The position numbers were made by a program, and so were the translations under genes. From an uncultured Ruminococcus sp. (GTDB lineage: Bacteria > Bacillota > Clostridia > Oscillospirales > Acutalibacteraceae), in assembly GCA_958403905.1 (NCBI GenBank), contig CATXZD010000004.1, positions 116,600-180,599 on the forward strand: DNA of 64,000 nt. The letters run 5' to 3'. Shown piece after piece: positions 52,543 to 60,112 of this stretch (position 1 is the stretch's first letter; each line of letters opens with the position of its first letter). Below the pieces are notes generated by a model. The model saw only the letters and a list, made by a program, of their open reading frames with translations, was not told where the DNA came from and made no database searches.

Positions 52543-52968
52543 TTAAATTAGTTCTCCTTCTTGATACAAACGCTGTTGATTTTTAGAATAATAGTGAACC
52601 TTCTTACCGTAATTCTCTGCATATACAATTTCAGATAAGGTAGATTCACCGATATACCCATCAACATCTATAACAAAAATTTCTTCTGCCATATCAATCT
52701 TTCTTTTGTGCATATCGTCAAGCATTTGTTTAACTTTGTAATTACCAACCTCGGTATCTCCCGAATGACCAAATAATCCAACCGAAATAACAATATATCC
52801 TTTAAGAGTTAATCGCTTTTGCACTTCAAGAAATTCTTCTTTAGACTTCGTACTACCACAAAGAGTAATAACCTTGTATAAATTAGTTCTCTTATCATCC
52901 TTAGGCTTGTCAGAAAAGAGTCCACTATTTTTTTGAGTTTTCATATGCAAACAGTTATCCTTGCTCAT
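52543..52968 (-). CDS. Nucleoside 2-deoxyribosyltransferase-like protein
   Basis: 141 residues. KVITLCGSTKSKEEFLEVQKRLTLKG and IFVIDVDGYIGESTLSEIVYA give the Rossmann-like core and the Glu-containing ESTxxE motif of this phage subfamily (DUF4406-like). It would exchange or cleave bases of deoxynucleosides or nucleotides. Related to the broken gene at 39347, so the phage carried two members. Confidence 0.7.
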   Translation of the reverse strand: MSKDNCLHMKTQKNSGLFSDKPKDDKRTNLYKVITLCGSTKSKEEFLEVQKRLTLKGYIVISVGLFGHSGDTEVGNYKVKQMLDDMHKRKIDMAEEIFVIDVDGYIGESTLSEIVYAENYGKKVHYYSKNQQRLYQEGELI

Positions 52969-53011
52969 TATTTCACCTCATAAAATAAGTCTTTTATTTT
53001 ACTATACTAAG

Positions 53012-53425
53012 TTATATAACTGGTTTCACATACAAATCATAAATCGGAACACCGTTTCTTTCAGAAATTTGTGCTTTACCATCTTCAAACTCCTGTAAAT
53101 ACTTTTTGTTACTTTCTTCATTATCAAACTCATAAAGATTTTCGTAAGTAATAGTTAATGGAGATCCAAATATCCAGTTATCCCCACCACAATGAAACAT
53201 ACCACCAGTCATTTCATTATGCTTAACACCATCCCAAGGAAGTTTGGAACAAACTGAATAATACGTTTTACCAAACTGTTTCTTTGTCATTACAAAAAAA
53301 TTTTCAGAAACAGCCTTGACTTTCATTGGTCTTTTCCAGTCATTAATTTTAACGAACTCGCCAACTCTAATTGTATCCAAAATTTCTCTTGTAATATCTG
53401 TATAATGTCTATATGATTTACTCAT
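53012..53425 (-). CDS. Conserved phage protein (137 aa)
   Basis: VGEFVKINDWKRPMKVKAVSENFFVMTKKQFGKTYYSVCSKLPWDG and GGMFHCGGDNWIFG are shared by a Firmicutes phage family I recognise by sight; function unknown. It starts two bases after the C5-methyltransferase stop and is probably translated with it. Confidence 0.6.
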   Translation of the reverse strand: MSKSYRHYTDITREILDTIRVGEFVKINDWKRPMKVKAVSENFFVMTKKQFGKTYYSVCSKLPWDGVKHNEMTGGMFHCGGDNWIFGSPLTITYENLYEFDNEESNKKYLQEFEDGKAQISERNGVPIYDLYVKPVI

Positions 53426-53427
53426 CT

Positions 53428-54366
53428 CTACACCTCTTTTAAATTTTTCAATATATGTTTAATGACTTCAATTGTCCAACCATCACCGCATAAGTTATAT
53501 ATGTGACTATCAGCAAAATTCATTTTGTACCACTCAGGAATTGTTTGTAGCTTACGGTACTCGTTGGGAGTTAGTTTTCTACATCTACCTTTATCAAACA
53601 CTTTCTTCTGAGTGTTTCCACCTCTGCAAGCAGTTAGTGTAGGTGCTTTAAAGTTGGGGTTGTTTACTCTTTTCAAAATATCGTGACCGTTAATATGGAG
53701 AGTAGCGCATACTCTCTTGCCATCTCCATGATAATCGAAGTCCTGAGTGTAAAAGTATTTCTCGTCTACCTCGGTATCCATTATGTCACGCAATACTAAT
53801 CTGTTCTCAGGTGGATATGTACCTATAGGAATATTAGTCCAGTAATTTCTTTTGCGTTCCTGTGCTGAGAATAATTTACTGTCTATTAAATACGGTTCAA
53901 CACCTAAGATTTGATTCATCTCGTTTATGTCTTTAGATTTATTGCTATCTACATTCTCAACAAGAAAATACACATCAGGATTGTTATACTTTTTAATCCA
54001 GTCAAGGATAGTAGCACAAGGATAAAACAACCAAGACACTCCTTTAAGTCCATTATTGTAATCTTTTCTACCAGATGTAGCTTTTGATAAGGATCGACAA
54101 GGACTACCGAACATAACCAAATCAATTTTTGGTAATTTGTGCAACATTTCTTCGTCAATATGTGTTACATCTCCAAGTTGCACTGTATCAGGAAAGTTAT
54201 CTTGCGTACATTTTATGGCGTTCTTATCAATCTCACTTGCATAGTAGTGATTAATTTTTAATCCTAACTCTATCAAAGCAATCTGGCCGCAACTCATACC
54301 ATCACATAAACTTAAAACGGACAAACCGCCCCCTAATTTAGAGGATAAATTTTTCTTTTCTGACAT
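53428..54366 (-). CDS. DNA (cytosine-5)-methyltransferase 2
   Basis: 312 residues. SVLSLCDGMSCGQIALIELG is motif I, VMFGSPCRSLSKAT the SPC motif IV, YFLVENVDSN motif VI, and QERKRNYWTNIPIG motif VIII. LCGDGWTIEVIKHIL replaces the GNG of motif X by GDG. All catalytic residues are present. It differs clearly from the first C5 enzyme and probably recognises another site. The recurrent motif lies 26 nt upstream. Confidence 0.9.
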   Translation of the reverse strand: MSEKKNLSSKLGGGLSVLSLCDGMSCGQIALIELGLKINHYYASEIDKNAIKCTQDNFPDTVQLGDVTHIDEEMLHKLPKIDLVMFGSPCRSLSKATSGRKDYNNGLKGVSWLFYPCATILDWIKKYNNPDVYFLVENVDSNKSKDINEMNQILGVEPYLIDSKLFSAQERKRNYWTNIPIGTYPPENRLVLRDIMDTEVDEKYFYTQDFDYHGDGKRVCATLHINGHDILKRVNNPNFKAPTLTACRGGNTQKKVFDKGRCRKLTPNEYRKLQTIPEWYKMNFADSHIYNLCGDGWTIEVIKHILKNLKEV

Positions 54367-54390
54367 TAAAATACCTCATAAAAACCTAAT

Positions 54391-54415
54391 TTTAATATAT
54401 AGATTTATTAACTTT
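54391..54415 (-). repeat. Recurrent leader motif, copy 5
   Basis: AAAGTTAATAAATCTATATATTAA on the coding strand. It overlaps the last codons of the sigma-like gene and precedes the C5-methyltransferase start by 26 nt. No sigma-A promoter is evident just upstream. Confidence 0.65.
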
Positions 54416-54937
54416 GGAATAAAATTTATTCCATTTCCCTCTTATTTTTTGAATCCAAGCGTGAATGTTCTGCTGAGTACAACCCATTTTAATAGCAATC
54501 TGTTCTTCGGATAATCCGTTCACCCTGTCAATTACTATCTGCTTCTCTTTGTCACTTAACATTGAAAGGAGTATTTGACTAATTTCTTTTCCTTCTACTT
54601 TGTCATCAAGATTAAGATTGTTACTCATTATAACATCAAACAAATTCTCATTATCATCATTACTGTCTGTGTAATCAGCATCTAAATAGACTAAAGAAAT
54701 TTTATATCTGTTTTTAATTTTGATATGATTTTTAACTGCATTAATCATAAAAGTATAAACTACAGTAGAGAAACTACCTTTTATCTTATCATAATGCTGT
54801 GCAGCTTTACACAAAGCTAAAGCAAGAATACCGTAATATTCTTCTAAATCCAATTTATATCTATTTATAAAGCCATAAATTAGATTGTGATTATCTGTTG
54901 CTAATTGTTGTTCAAATTTAGTCATCATTAAACTCAC
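54392..54937 (-). CDS. Sigma-70-like RNA polymerase sigma factor
   Basis: 181 residues. A region 2-like block (YGILALALCKAAQHYDKIKGSFSTVVYTFMINAVKNHIK, about 33-75), an acidic linker, and region 4 (LSDKEKQIVIDRVNGLSEEQIAIKMGCTQQNIHAWIQKI). It has the compact two-domain layout of extracytoplasmic-type or phage sigma factors and could direct polymerase to phage promoters. The CTATATATTAA motif is a candidate target. It is intact. Confidence 0.78.
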   Translation of the reverse strand: MSLMMTKFEQQLATDNHNLIYGFINRYKLDLEEYYGILALALCKAAQHYDKIKGSFSTVVYTFMINAVKNHIKIKNRYKISLVYLDADYTDSNDDNENLFDVIMSNNLNLDDKVEGKEISQILLSMLSDKEKQIVIDRVNGLSEEQIAIKMGCTQQNIHAWIQKIRGKWNKFYSKVNKSIY

Positions 54938-55222
54938 CTACGAAACTAAAGCGTAAACAGCAACATTTCTATTTGTAATGTTGTCTAATCTCTTACCAAT
55001 AATTTGTACTACGCCTTTATCTTCCAACTCCGTTAATCTCGGAGCAGTAGCTTGTCTGCCACTATCGTAAATCTTACCCTGATTATAAAGAACAGTTGAA
55101 CATTCTCTTGTAGTCAAGCCTTCATCTGAAGCAGTTTTCAAAACCGCAATAATCATACCGTACATTCTCGTTTTATCAATTTTCTTCATACTATCAAAAC
55201 GTGTATCACTTGTAATTGACAT
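54938..55222 (-). CDS. Winged-helix DNA-binding-like protein (94 aa)
   Basis: MYGMIIAVLKTASDEGLTTRECSTVLYNQGKIYDSGRQATAPRLTELEDKGVVQIIGKR has the winged-helix order (helices, recognition helix, wing). Its role could be regulatory or a protein of DNA metabolism. Stop TAG directly abuts the sigma gene. Confidence 0.6.
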   Translation of the reverse strand: MSITSDTRFDSMKKIDKTRMYGMIIAVLKTASDEGLTTRECSTVLYNQGKIYDSGRQATAPRLTELEDKGVVQIIGKRLDNITNRNVAVYALVS

Positions 55223-55231
55223 AGCAGACTC

Positions 55232-55756
55232 CTATCCTAAATCATATTTCCAAATTTCAACATTAACCTTATTGTCACCAAACACATCAGTAATGATTTT
55301 ATACACATCATTCCAATTTGCTCCACCTCGACAACTACCAATCTTATAAGGAACAGCGATTGTTGCACCAACACTTTCGGTTTTCTGCTTAATATCTTCA
55401 AATGCTTTTCTCATAGCAGTTAAATCTGTCTGTAATCCAGTGCCAACTGAACTCTGACCAAACAAATTAACAATGTATTGGTAGTCTTTGTCATAAGTAT
55501 CTATATAATTGTTTTTAATGGTATCAACCAATCCTAAAGCCCAATATTGAGTTGGTACATACTGAACTGTACCTAACGGCTCTATGTTGTGCTTTTTGCA
55601 ATAATGAAGATACTTCCTATATTCCTTCTCAACGTGAGGGAACAGAGAAGCTACTTGTGCAGCTACACCAGCACCCATCACACCAATACAATTACAGGAA
55701 TGACAGATAAAATTAGCCTTGCTATCAAAAATGTTTCCGTCAATAAATTTAATCAT
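55232..55756 (-). CDS. Macro-domain protein (ADP-ribose binding/hydrolase type)
   Basis: 174 residues. GNIFDSKANFICHSCNCIGVMGAGVAAQV and IAVPYKIGSCRGGANW are the two ADP-ribose-binding loops of the macro domain, of the Poa1p/DarG-like branch. It may remove ADP-ribose from DNA or proteins, or process ADP-ribose-1''-phosphate. In a phage it could counter DarT-type host defence; this is inference. The gene is intact. Confidence 0.82.
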   Translation of the reverse strand: MIKFIDGNIFDSKANFICHSCNCIGVMGAGVAAQVASLFPHVEKEYRKYLHYCKKHNIEPLGTVQYVPTQYWALGLVDTIKNNYIDTYDKDYQYIVNLFGQSSVGTGLQTDLTAMRKAFEDIKQKTESVGATIAVPYKIGSCRGGANWNDVYKIITDVFGDNKVNVEIWKYDLG

Positions 55757-55770
55757 TTACTTCTCCTTGC

Positions 55771-56415
55771 TTAACCCAAAATAATATTAACCATACCGTT
55801 AATAGTAAAACCAAGATTGCTGATATGATCACAAATCTTCTTACTGATACCAAGGTTAAATCCAAACTGGTTTGTAAGTTTCTTGTCAAAGGTAACTGAA
55901 ATATGAGGATTAAGTTTTTTATAAGTTTTCTTATCCTGTTCTACAGTCATACCACCAAACATCTCAAAGAATACATCAAGTAATCCACGCTCTTCGACTG
56001 TTGCTTTATGATAATGGAAAGTATCTGTATCCTTATCACTCTCCCAAGTGACAATAAACTTTTCACCATCAAGAGAAACATAAAAAGGAGTAAGATTTCC
56101 GTTTTCGTCTTTTTCGTTACAGAACAATTCTCTCATCATTTCGCTTACAGTACAATAATTCTCAAATGCGGATCTGTTTTCGTATTCCTTCCACATAGGA
56201 GCAACACCACAAATAAACTGTTTAATGCGAGTGCCAGTAACATTAAAGACAATCTGACCGTTATGACCTAACACCTTATCTGTATTCTCTTTAAGATACT
56301 TTTCAATAAATTCCCAACAGCCTTTGTACTCACAAGTATCAAAGTCGAACACAAAAGGTTCGTTAGGACAAAGGCTTAAATTTTCTTCAAATAGTTCAAT
56401 TAATTTTCTTTTCAT
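55771..56415 (-). CDS. Hypothetical phage protein (about 214 aa)
   Basis: Soluble protein with FVFDFDTCEYKGCWEFIEKYLKEN near the start and a C-terminal region ending INGMVNIILG. No family recognised. ATG 56415 has a GGAGGG site. A perfect 9-bp palindrome copy of the recurrent motif lies 27 nt upstream. Confidence 0.55.
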   Translation of the reverse strand: MKRKLIELFEENLSLCPNEPFVFDFDTCEYKGCWEFIEKYLKENTDKVLGHNGQIVFNVTGTRIKQFICGVAPMWKEYENRSAFENYCTVSEMMRELFCNEKDENGNLTPFYVSLDGEKFIVTWESDKDTDTFHYHKATVEERGLLDVFFEMFGGMTVEQDKKTYKKLNPHISVTFDKKLTNQFGFNLGISKKICDHISNLGFTINGMVNIILG

Positions 56416-56439
56416 AAAACCCTCCAATATAATTATTTG

Positions 56440-56464
56440 TGCATATAGATTTACCATCTATATG
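56440..56464 (-). repeat. Recurrent leader motif, copy 6, with perfect palindrome
   Basis: CATATAGAT (56442-56450), TTACC, ATCTATATG (56456-56464): perfect 9-bp arms. It is the clearest dyad among the eight copies and looks like a dimer binding site. Confidence 0.7.
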
Positions 56465-56472
56465 TTTGTTTA

Positions 56473-56620
56473 TTAAGCAATTCTTTCTTTTTCTTCTTTG
56501 GGATATGATGTGTACTTAATCGCTTTACCTGTTTTATGAGTTGTTTCGCACTCGCTAATAATGCGTACTTTATCGCCTTTATAAAACTCATTCTGAAAAT
56601 TAATAATTACAATTAATAGC
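56473..56620 (-). CDS. Possible small protein without a canonical start
   Basis: An open frame ends at TAA 56473 and reads NEFYKGDKVRIISECETTH and KAIKYTSYPKEEKERIA, which looks like a beta-barrel (KGDKVRII) phage protein of about 45 residues. There is no ATG, GTG or TTG in frame near the AGGAAG site; an ATT start or a lost start codon is possible. Hence low confidence. Confidence 0.35.
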
Positions 56621-57268
56621 TTCCTGTTTTGTCATAAAGAAATGGATACCAGTAGAACACTCATTCCATCTGTCTTCATCAAAATCACTTACCTTAACAG
56701 TTTTCCCTACACGATATACAAACGAACTATCCCACTTACTGTATGCAACACCATCTTTGACTTCCTCTCCATCAAAAGTCGTAATAGAAAGAACTTCCGC
56801 TTTAGAGCAACGACACTTTCTACTGGTAGCACTTGAACGCTTAGCATCTTCAGTAATGCGAAGTTTAACAATCAAATCATATCAACATACCTTAAATCCA
56901 ATAGGACAAGCCAATGCAAAGAAAGCGGTATGCTCATCATACTTTGCACTTCTGAGGTCTGCACTTCTGAGGTCTGCACCACACAAATTCATCTCATTTA
57001 TTATATTTAAATCGCCTTCGACGATTTTCTTCATAAACTCTTCACGCACAAACTCTCTAAGATGACCGATATAAACAAAATCCTTTGCCTTCACAGTATA
57101 ACGACCACCAATTTCATGAGCCATAGTTAAGTGTTGTAAAACCTTTATCGTAATATGTTTGCCATCTTTAGCCACATTTTCAACTTTTGCTCTTGTCATA
57201 GCGTAATTGGTGACATAATAATTGTTTGAATTTCCTCTTACGACATCATTTATTGCAAATTTACTCAT
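56600..57268 (-). pseudogene. Pentapeptide-repeat / DUF5758 protein gene with in-frame stop
   Basis: The first part (56882-57268) ends in pentapeptide-like LCGADLRSADLRSAKYDEHTAFFALACPIGFKVC, then TGA at 56882-56884, and the same frame goes on YDLIVKLRITEDAKRSSATSRKCRCSKAEVL with NECSTGIHFFMTKQEA. The C-terminal block is the DUF5758 domain normally fused to pentapeptide repeats. A CGA-to-TGA change could explain it. The repeat number is very small (two to three), so deletion within the repeats may also have occurred. Confidence 0.75.
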
Positions 57269-57298
57269 TTAAATACCTCTCTTTGTAATTATTTTATA

Positions 57299-57320
57299 TT
57301 TAATATATAGATTTACTAAC
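57299..57320 (-). repeat. Recurrent leader motif, copy 7
   Basis: GTTAGTAAATCTATATATTAAA on the coding strand, 32 nt upstream of the pentapeptide gene, directly after the stop of the preceding gene. Confidence 0.65.
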
Positions 57321-57323
57321 TAA

Positions 57324-57989
57324 TCAATTAATTAATTGCTTGTACTCGTCAAGCATCTCCTGTAACTCAGGACTATCCTTAGCCATCAACTCATACAAGG
57401 CAACACCCTGAAGCTCTTTAACCTTCTTGTCCATTTGTCCTTTGAGGGTAGAAATTTTTTGAGCCTTTTCTTTTCTCTCGTTATACTTTGTCATATCAAT
57501 ATGACAAATAATCTCACGACTGGAATTATCACTATTAAAAACACTATTGACTTCGGAAGCATCAGGCTCGTAAATACCTTTAATTCTTGCGATACCTATT
57601 CCATGATGAGCTGACATTACAGCAACAATATCCCCCTCTTTATATTCTACGCCATCGTTGTAGAGTCTATAATTGTACCATCTACAACCATCACTGTCCA
57701 AAAATGTAATTGTTGCAATTTTATAACTACCTTTGTAGTTGTTGATTTTACTCATATCAAATTCTCCTTCATTATTGTTTTTGTTTGGTATTTGGATATG
57801 TTCTTTTTGTACATAAAAGTAACCATAAGATGAAGCGGAATTTTTAATTCCCTTAACTTTAAGTCCAAAATGATTCTTAAATATAAGCATTATAGTGCCC
57901 TCTCTACCAATTATGCTGTTATATTGAGGGTTGGTACGGTTGTTATGACCTATAATGGATACCGTCATTCCAATATAAAACTCTATCAT
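57324..57989 (-). CDS. Hypothetical phage protein (221 aa)
   Basis: Beta-rich N-terminal half with several VSIIGHNN- and GTIMLIFKNHFGLKVKG-like strands (SH3-like look), a middle with EYKEGDIVAVMSAHHGIGIARIKGI, and a C-terminal helix with KEKAQKISTLKGQMDKKVKELQG. No known family. TGA stop overlaps the recurrent-motif region. Confidence 0.55.
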   Translation of the reverse strand: MIEFYIGMTVSIIGHNNRTNPQYNSIIGREGTIMLIFKNHFGLKVKGIKNSASSYGYFYVQKEHIQIPNKNNNEGEFDMSKINNYKGSYKIATITFLDSDGCRWYNYRLYNDGVEYKEGDIVAVMSAHHGIGIARIKGIYEPDASEVNSVFNSDNSSREIICHIDMTKYNERKEKAQKISTLKGQMDKKVKELQGVALYELMAKDSPELQEMLDEYKQLIN

Positions 57990-57990
57990 T

Positions 57991-58299
57991 CTACATCACC
58001 TGACCTCCAATAAAATTAAATCTTACAGGATATAACTTCTTACTCCACATACTAATCTGACTATCTCCGCATATCGGACATTTGCCTTGACAGGGAGCGT
58101 GTGTTTTGTCATCGGTAGGATACTTAATTCGTTTTCGGTAATCGAAGTGGTGTCCGTTACTACATTCACATAAATATTTAAGCTTCTCACGCTCTTTATT
58201 TAAATATTCCTGATCTGTTACTTCTGTGTTATAATAAGAATTACCACTTAATTGTTTGTCTGTTTCTTTTAATAAACTTTTATAATCTATGTAATTCAT
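57991..58299 (-). CDS. Zinc-finger-like phage protein (102 aa)
   Basis: YLCECSNGHHFDYRKRIKYPT and CQGKCPICGDSQ give two cysteine pairs in ribbon order. It overlaps the next gene's start region by two bases only. Function unknown. Confidence 0.6.
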   Translation of the reverse strand: MNYIDYKSLLKETDKQLSGNSYYNTEVTDQEYLNKEREKLKYLCECSNGHHFDYRKRIKYPTDDKTHAPCQGKCPICGDSQISMWSKKLYPVRFNFIGGQVM

Positions 58300-58330
58300 A
58301 TTTGTTTTGTAATGACTTCTTTGGTTATCA

Positions 58331-58792
58331 TTACTTATCCTCCTTTATGGTAACGATAATTGAATAGTCAAGATTATAGTGTTTGCTATGTAATTGAATA
58401 AAGTAGTGAACCTTATTATCAAATTTCTCTGACTTATGAAGAACAACCTCAATATCTATTAAATTAAAGCTAGCAATACAATTATCGCCGTCTTTAATCA
58501 TTAATATAGGTTCTTTCTTTTTATAATCAGTAACCACTACCGAAGGATTAAGAACAACGCTTTGTAGGATAGAATTAAACATTTGCTCATTTATAATCTT
58601 GCCGATGTTAATTGATATTTCCTTAATTGTTTTATCTGCAATTGCCTTGTGAAATCGTAAAAGTGTATCAATAAACCGTTGTGTCTTTGGATTAGTTTTA
58701 CTATGAAAATCATCCAACAACATTATATCGCTTTGTATAGCTTTACTTTTACCTTCCACTACTTTTTTCAAATTCTCCAAATTTTTTGACAT
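58331..58792 (-). CDS. Hypothetical phage protein (153 aa)
   Basis: MSKNLENLKKVVEGKSKAIQSD start from ATG 58792 with AGGAGGG site. The C-terminal half is beta-rich (DNKVHYFIQLHSKHYNLDYSIIVTIKED). No family. It has its own promoter overlapping that of the opposite small RNA, so its expression is probably tied to the lysogeny switch. Confidence 0.6.
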   Translation of the reverse strand: MSKNLENLKKVVEGKSKAIQSDIMLLDDFHSKTNPKTQRFIDTLLRFHKAIADKTIKEISINIGKIINEQMFNSILQSVVLNPSVVVTDYKKKEPILMIKDGDNCIASFNLIDIEVVLHKSEKFDNKVHYFIQLHSKHYNLDYSIIVTIKEDK

Positions 58793-58837
58793 AATAATAG
58801 CCCTCCTGTAAATTAATTCCTTAAATTCCAAAATAGC

Positions 58838-58866
58838 ATTAAAAATTTATGGAAATTTCTTGACAA
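58838..58866 (-). promoter_or_regulatory. Minus-strand promoter overlapping the sRNA promoter
   Basis: TTGTCA (plus-strand 58861-58866), 17 bases, TTTAAT (58838-58843) on the minus strand. Its -35 box shares five bases with the -35 box of the plus-strand promoter, so both cannot be occupied at once. Confidence 0.55.
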
Positions 58867-58889
58867 AGAGAGCCTTCATATAGTATTAT
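58860..58889 (+). promoter_or_regulatory. Plus-strand promoter of the small RNA
   Basis: TTGACA (58860-58865), 18 bases, TATTAT (58884-58889). It is the only clear plus-strand promoter in the phage part. A partial copy of the ATATAGA motif overlaps the start region (58886-58902). Confidence 0.65.
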
Positions 58890-58896
58890 AATATAT

Positions 58897-58997
58897 AGAT
58901 AGGGAGTCTGATTCACAGACAGGCTTTCCTTGTCCTTGGGGCTGTATAGTGTGTTCGCTCGCCAAAGTTGTTCACATTATACAGCTCTTTTTGTTTT
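58897..58997 (+). ncRNA. Putative 100-nt small RNA opposite to all phage genes
   Basis: From the predicted start near 58897 the RNA has a short hairpin GTCTG/CAGAC (58906-58920), then a 15-bp terminator stem: GGGCTGTATAGTGTG (58938-58952) with CACATTATACAGCTC (58973-58987), followed by TTTTTGTTTT. It has no convincing coding frame or ribosome site. It lies in the 260-bp gap between the repressor-like gene and the 153-aa gene and stops before overlapping the former. I do not recognise the RNA family. Confidence 0.65.
58938..58997 (+). terminator. Rho-independent terminator of the small RNA
   Basis: A 15-bp stem with two G-U pairs on a 20-base loop and a strong T-run. It would also form on the minus strand, but there only A-rich sequence follows. 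Confidence 0.8.
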
Positions 58998-59089
58998 GAT
59001 TCTTCGAACAATTGTTCTATGTTTTGTATTTTATCACAATTATTATAAAATAGCAATACCTTTTCTGCAACTTCATAAAATATTTTCAT

Positions 59090-60022
59090 TTATTCCAAGA
59101 ATACATCTAAATAGCTATTAATCATTTCTCTAAAATTAGATACCGTATTTGAATAATGACATCGTGACAGCTCGTCAACAAAAATACTTCTTATCTTAGG
59201 ATCTTTGTTACGTACCCTAAACGCTTCTTTTAGAGTAATTCCATTAGCTTTTAATTCTTCGGAAATCCTATAAACAAGTCCACTAACAAACAACTCATAA
59301 GGTCTTAATGGATATTCTACATAATTAGTAGCAATTTTCCGTAATCGGCGATAATAGAAAGAAGATTCGTTCTTATCTGCTCTCTGTACAGTCTTAAAAC
59401 AAGTATCTTTAAAATCTCCAATTAATTGAAATTGAATATAGCCATATCTTCCTGTCTGTTCCCAAGTGTCAACCTCAGACAACTCACAAAGTTTGTTAAC
59501 TAACTCTTTTGAAATATTAAGTGTATAATTTTCTCCAACATCAGGGTTAAGAGTTACTTTATTGTTATCTATATCTTTTGCTCTTAAGTTTTTAAGCACA
59601 CTCATATCTTTACTGTAGATACCTTCATAAATCGCCATAAACAGCGTTTCATAATAAAGAGCGTTATGTTCTTCCCACAAACTAATGTCGTGACAAATAC
59701 CCTCTAACTGTTTATGAGAGATAAATTTTTGTAACTCATCAGGCTTTGCTTTAGTCCACAATTCTTTTCGATCTATACTATCTATAACTCTTAAAAGGTT
59801 TGTATTTCCAAGATACTCAGCGTATTTCTTTAGTACATTGCAAGCCGTTGTGATACCTTTTACACTTTTAGGGTTAGTATTGAGGATTGCCTTTTCTACC
59901 AAACCAACATCGCAGTCTGCGTAATCAAATTCTCCAAGAGAAGAATAAGATTTATATACTTCTTGTGATTTGACAGATGGAATTGATAAAATAAATTCCT
60001 CAAATCTGTTATTAGCTGTCAT
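59090..60022 (-). CDS. Recombinase-fold repressor-like protein (MrpR/YopR-like)
   Basis: 310 residues from ATG 60022 (AAGGTGG site, just after promoter P3; the longer reading would run into the promoter). The layout is a tyrosine-recombinase core-binding plus catalytic fold: FEEFILSIPSVKSQEVYKSY, then MAIYEGIYSKDMSVLKNLRAKDI, and YPLRPYELFVSGLVYRI in place of the HxLRH box. The catalytic Arg, His and Tyr are missing, so it cannot recombine DNA. This matches what is known of MrpR (YopR), the lysogeny master repressor of SPbeta. A YopP-like recombinase gene precedes it, as in SPbeta. Identity is by architecture and synteny, not by alignment. Confidence 0.65.
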   Translation of the reverse strand: MTANNRFEEFILSIPSVKSQEVYKSYSSLGEFDYADCDVGLVEKAILNTNPKSVKGITTACNVLKKYAEYLGNTNLLRVIDSIDRKELWTKAKPDELQKFISHKQLEGICHDISLWEEHNALYYETLFMAIYEGIYSKDMSVLKNLRAKDIDNNKVTLNPDVGENYTLNISKELVNKLCELSEVDTWEQTGRYGYIQFQLIGDFKDTCFKTVQRADKNESSFYYRRLRKIATNYVEYPLRPYELFVSGLVYRISEELKANGITLKEAFRVRNKDPKIRSIFVDELSRCHYSNTVSNFREMINSYLDVFLE

Positions 60023-60044
60023 CGTTTTAACCACCTTATACTTT

Positions 60045-60073
60045 ATTATACAATTCTCTTTCCATTTTAACAA
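60045..60073 (-). promoter_or_regulatory. Strong sigma-A promoter P3 of the repressor-like gene
   Basis: TTGTTA (60068-60073), 17 bases, TATAAT (60045-60050) on the minus strand, sharing the P1/P2 surroundings. It gives a very short leader and, unlike P1 and P2, has no recurrent motif downstream. Confidence 0.85.
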
Positions 60074-60112
60074 ACAGAAATTAAAAATATTTTCAATTTT
60101 TTTTATTTTTCT

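Noticed and set aside
37442..56884. In-frame TGA codons suggesting TGA-to-Trp recoding by the phage
   Set aside because: Other genes end in TGA with typical ATGA stop-start overlaps (for example 62542-62545, and the stop at 43630), and only one of the TGA sites clearly replaces Trp. A TAA break (39593) also exists, so ordinary mutation is simpler.
58930..59121. Plus-strand reading frame of 63 codons starting with TTG over the small RNA
   Set aside because: No ribosome site, and the frame runs through the terminator stem and T-run. A noncoding RNA explains the sequence better.
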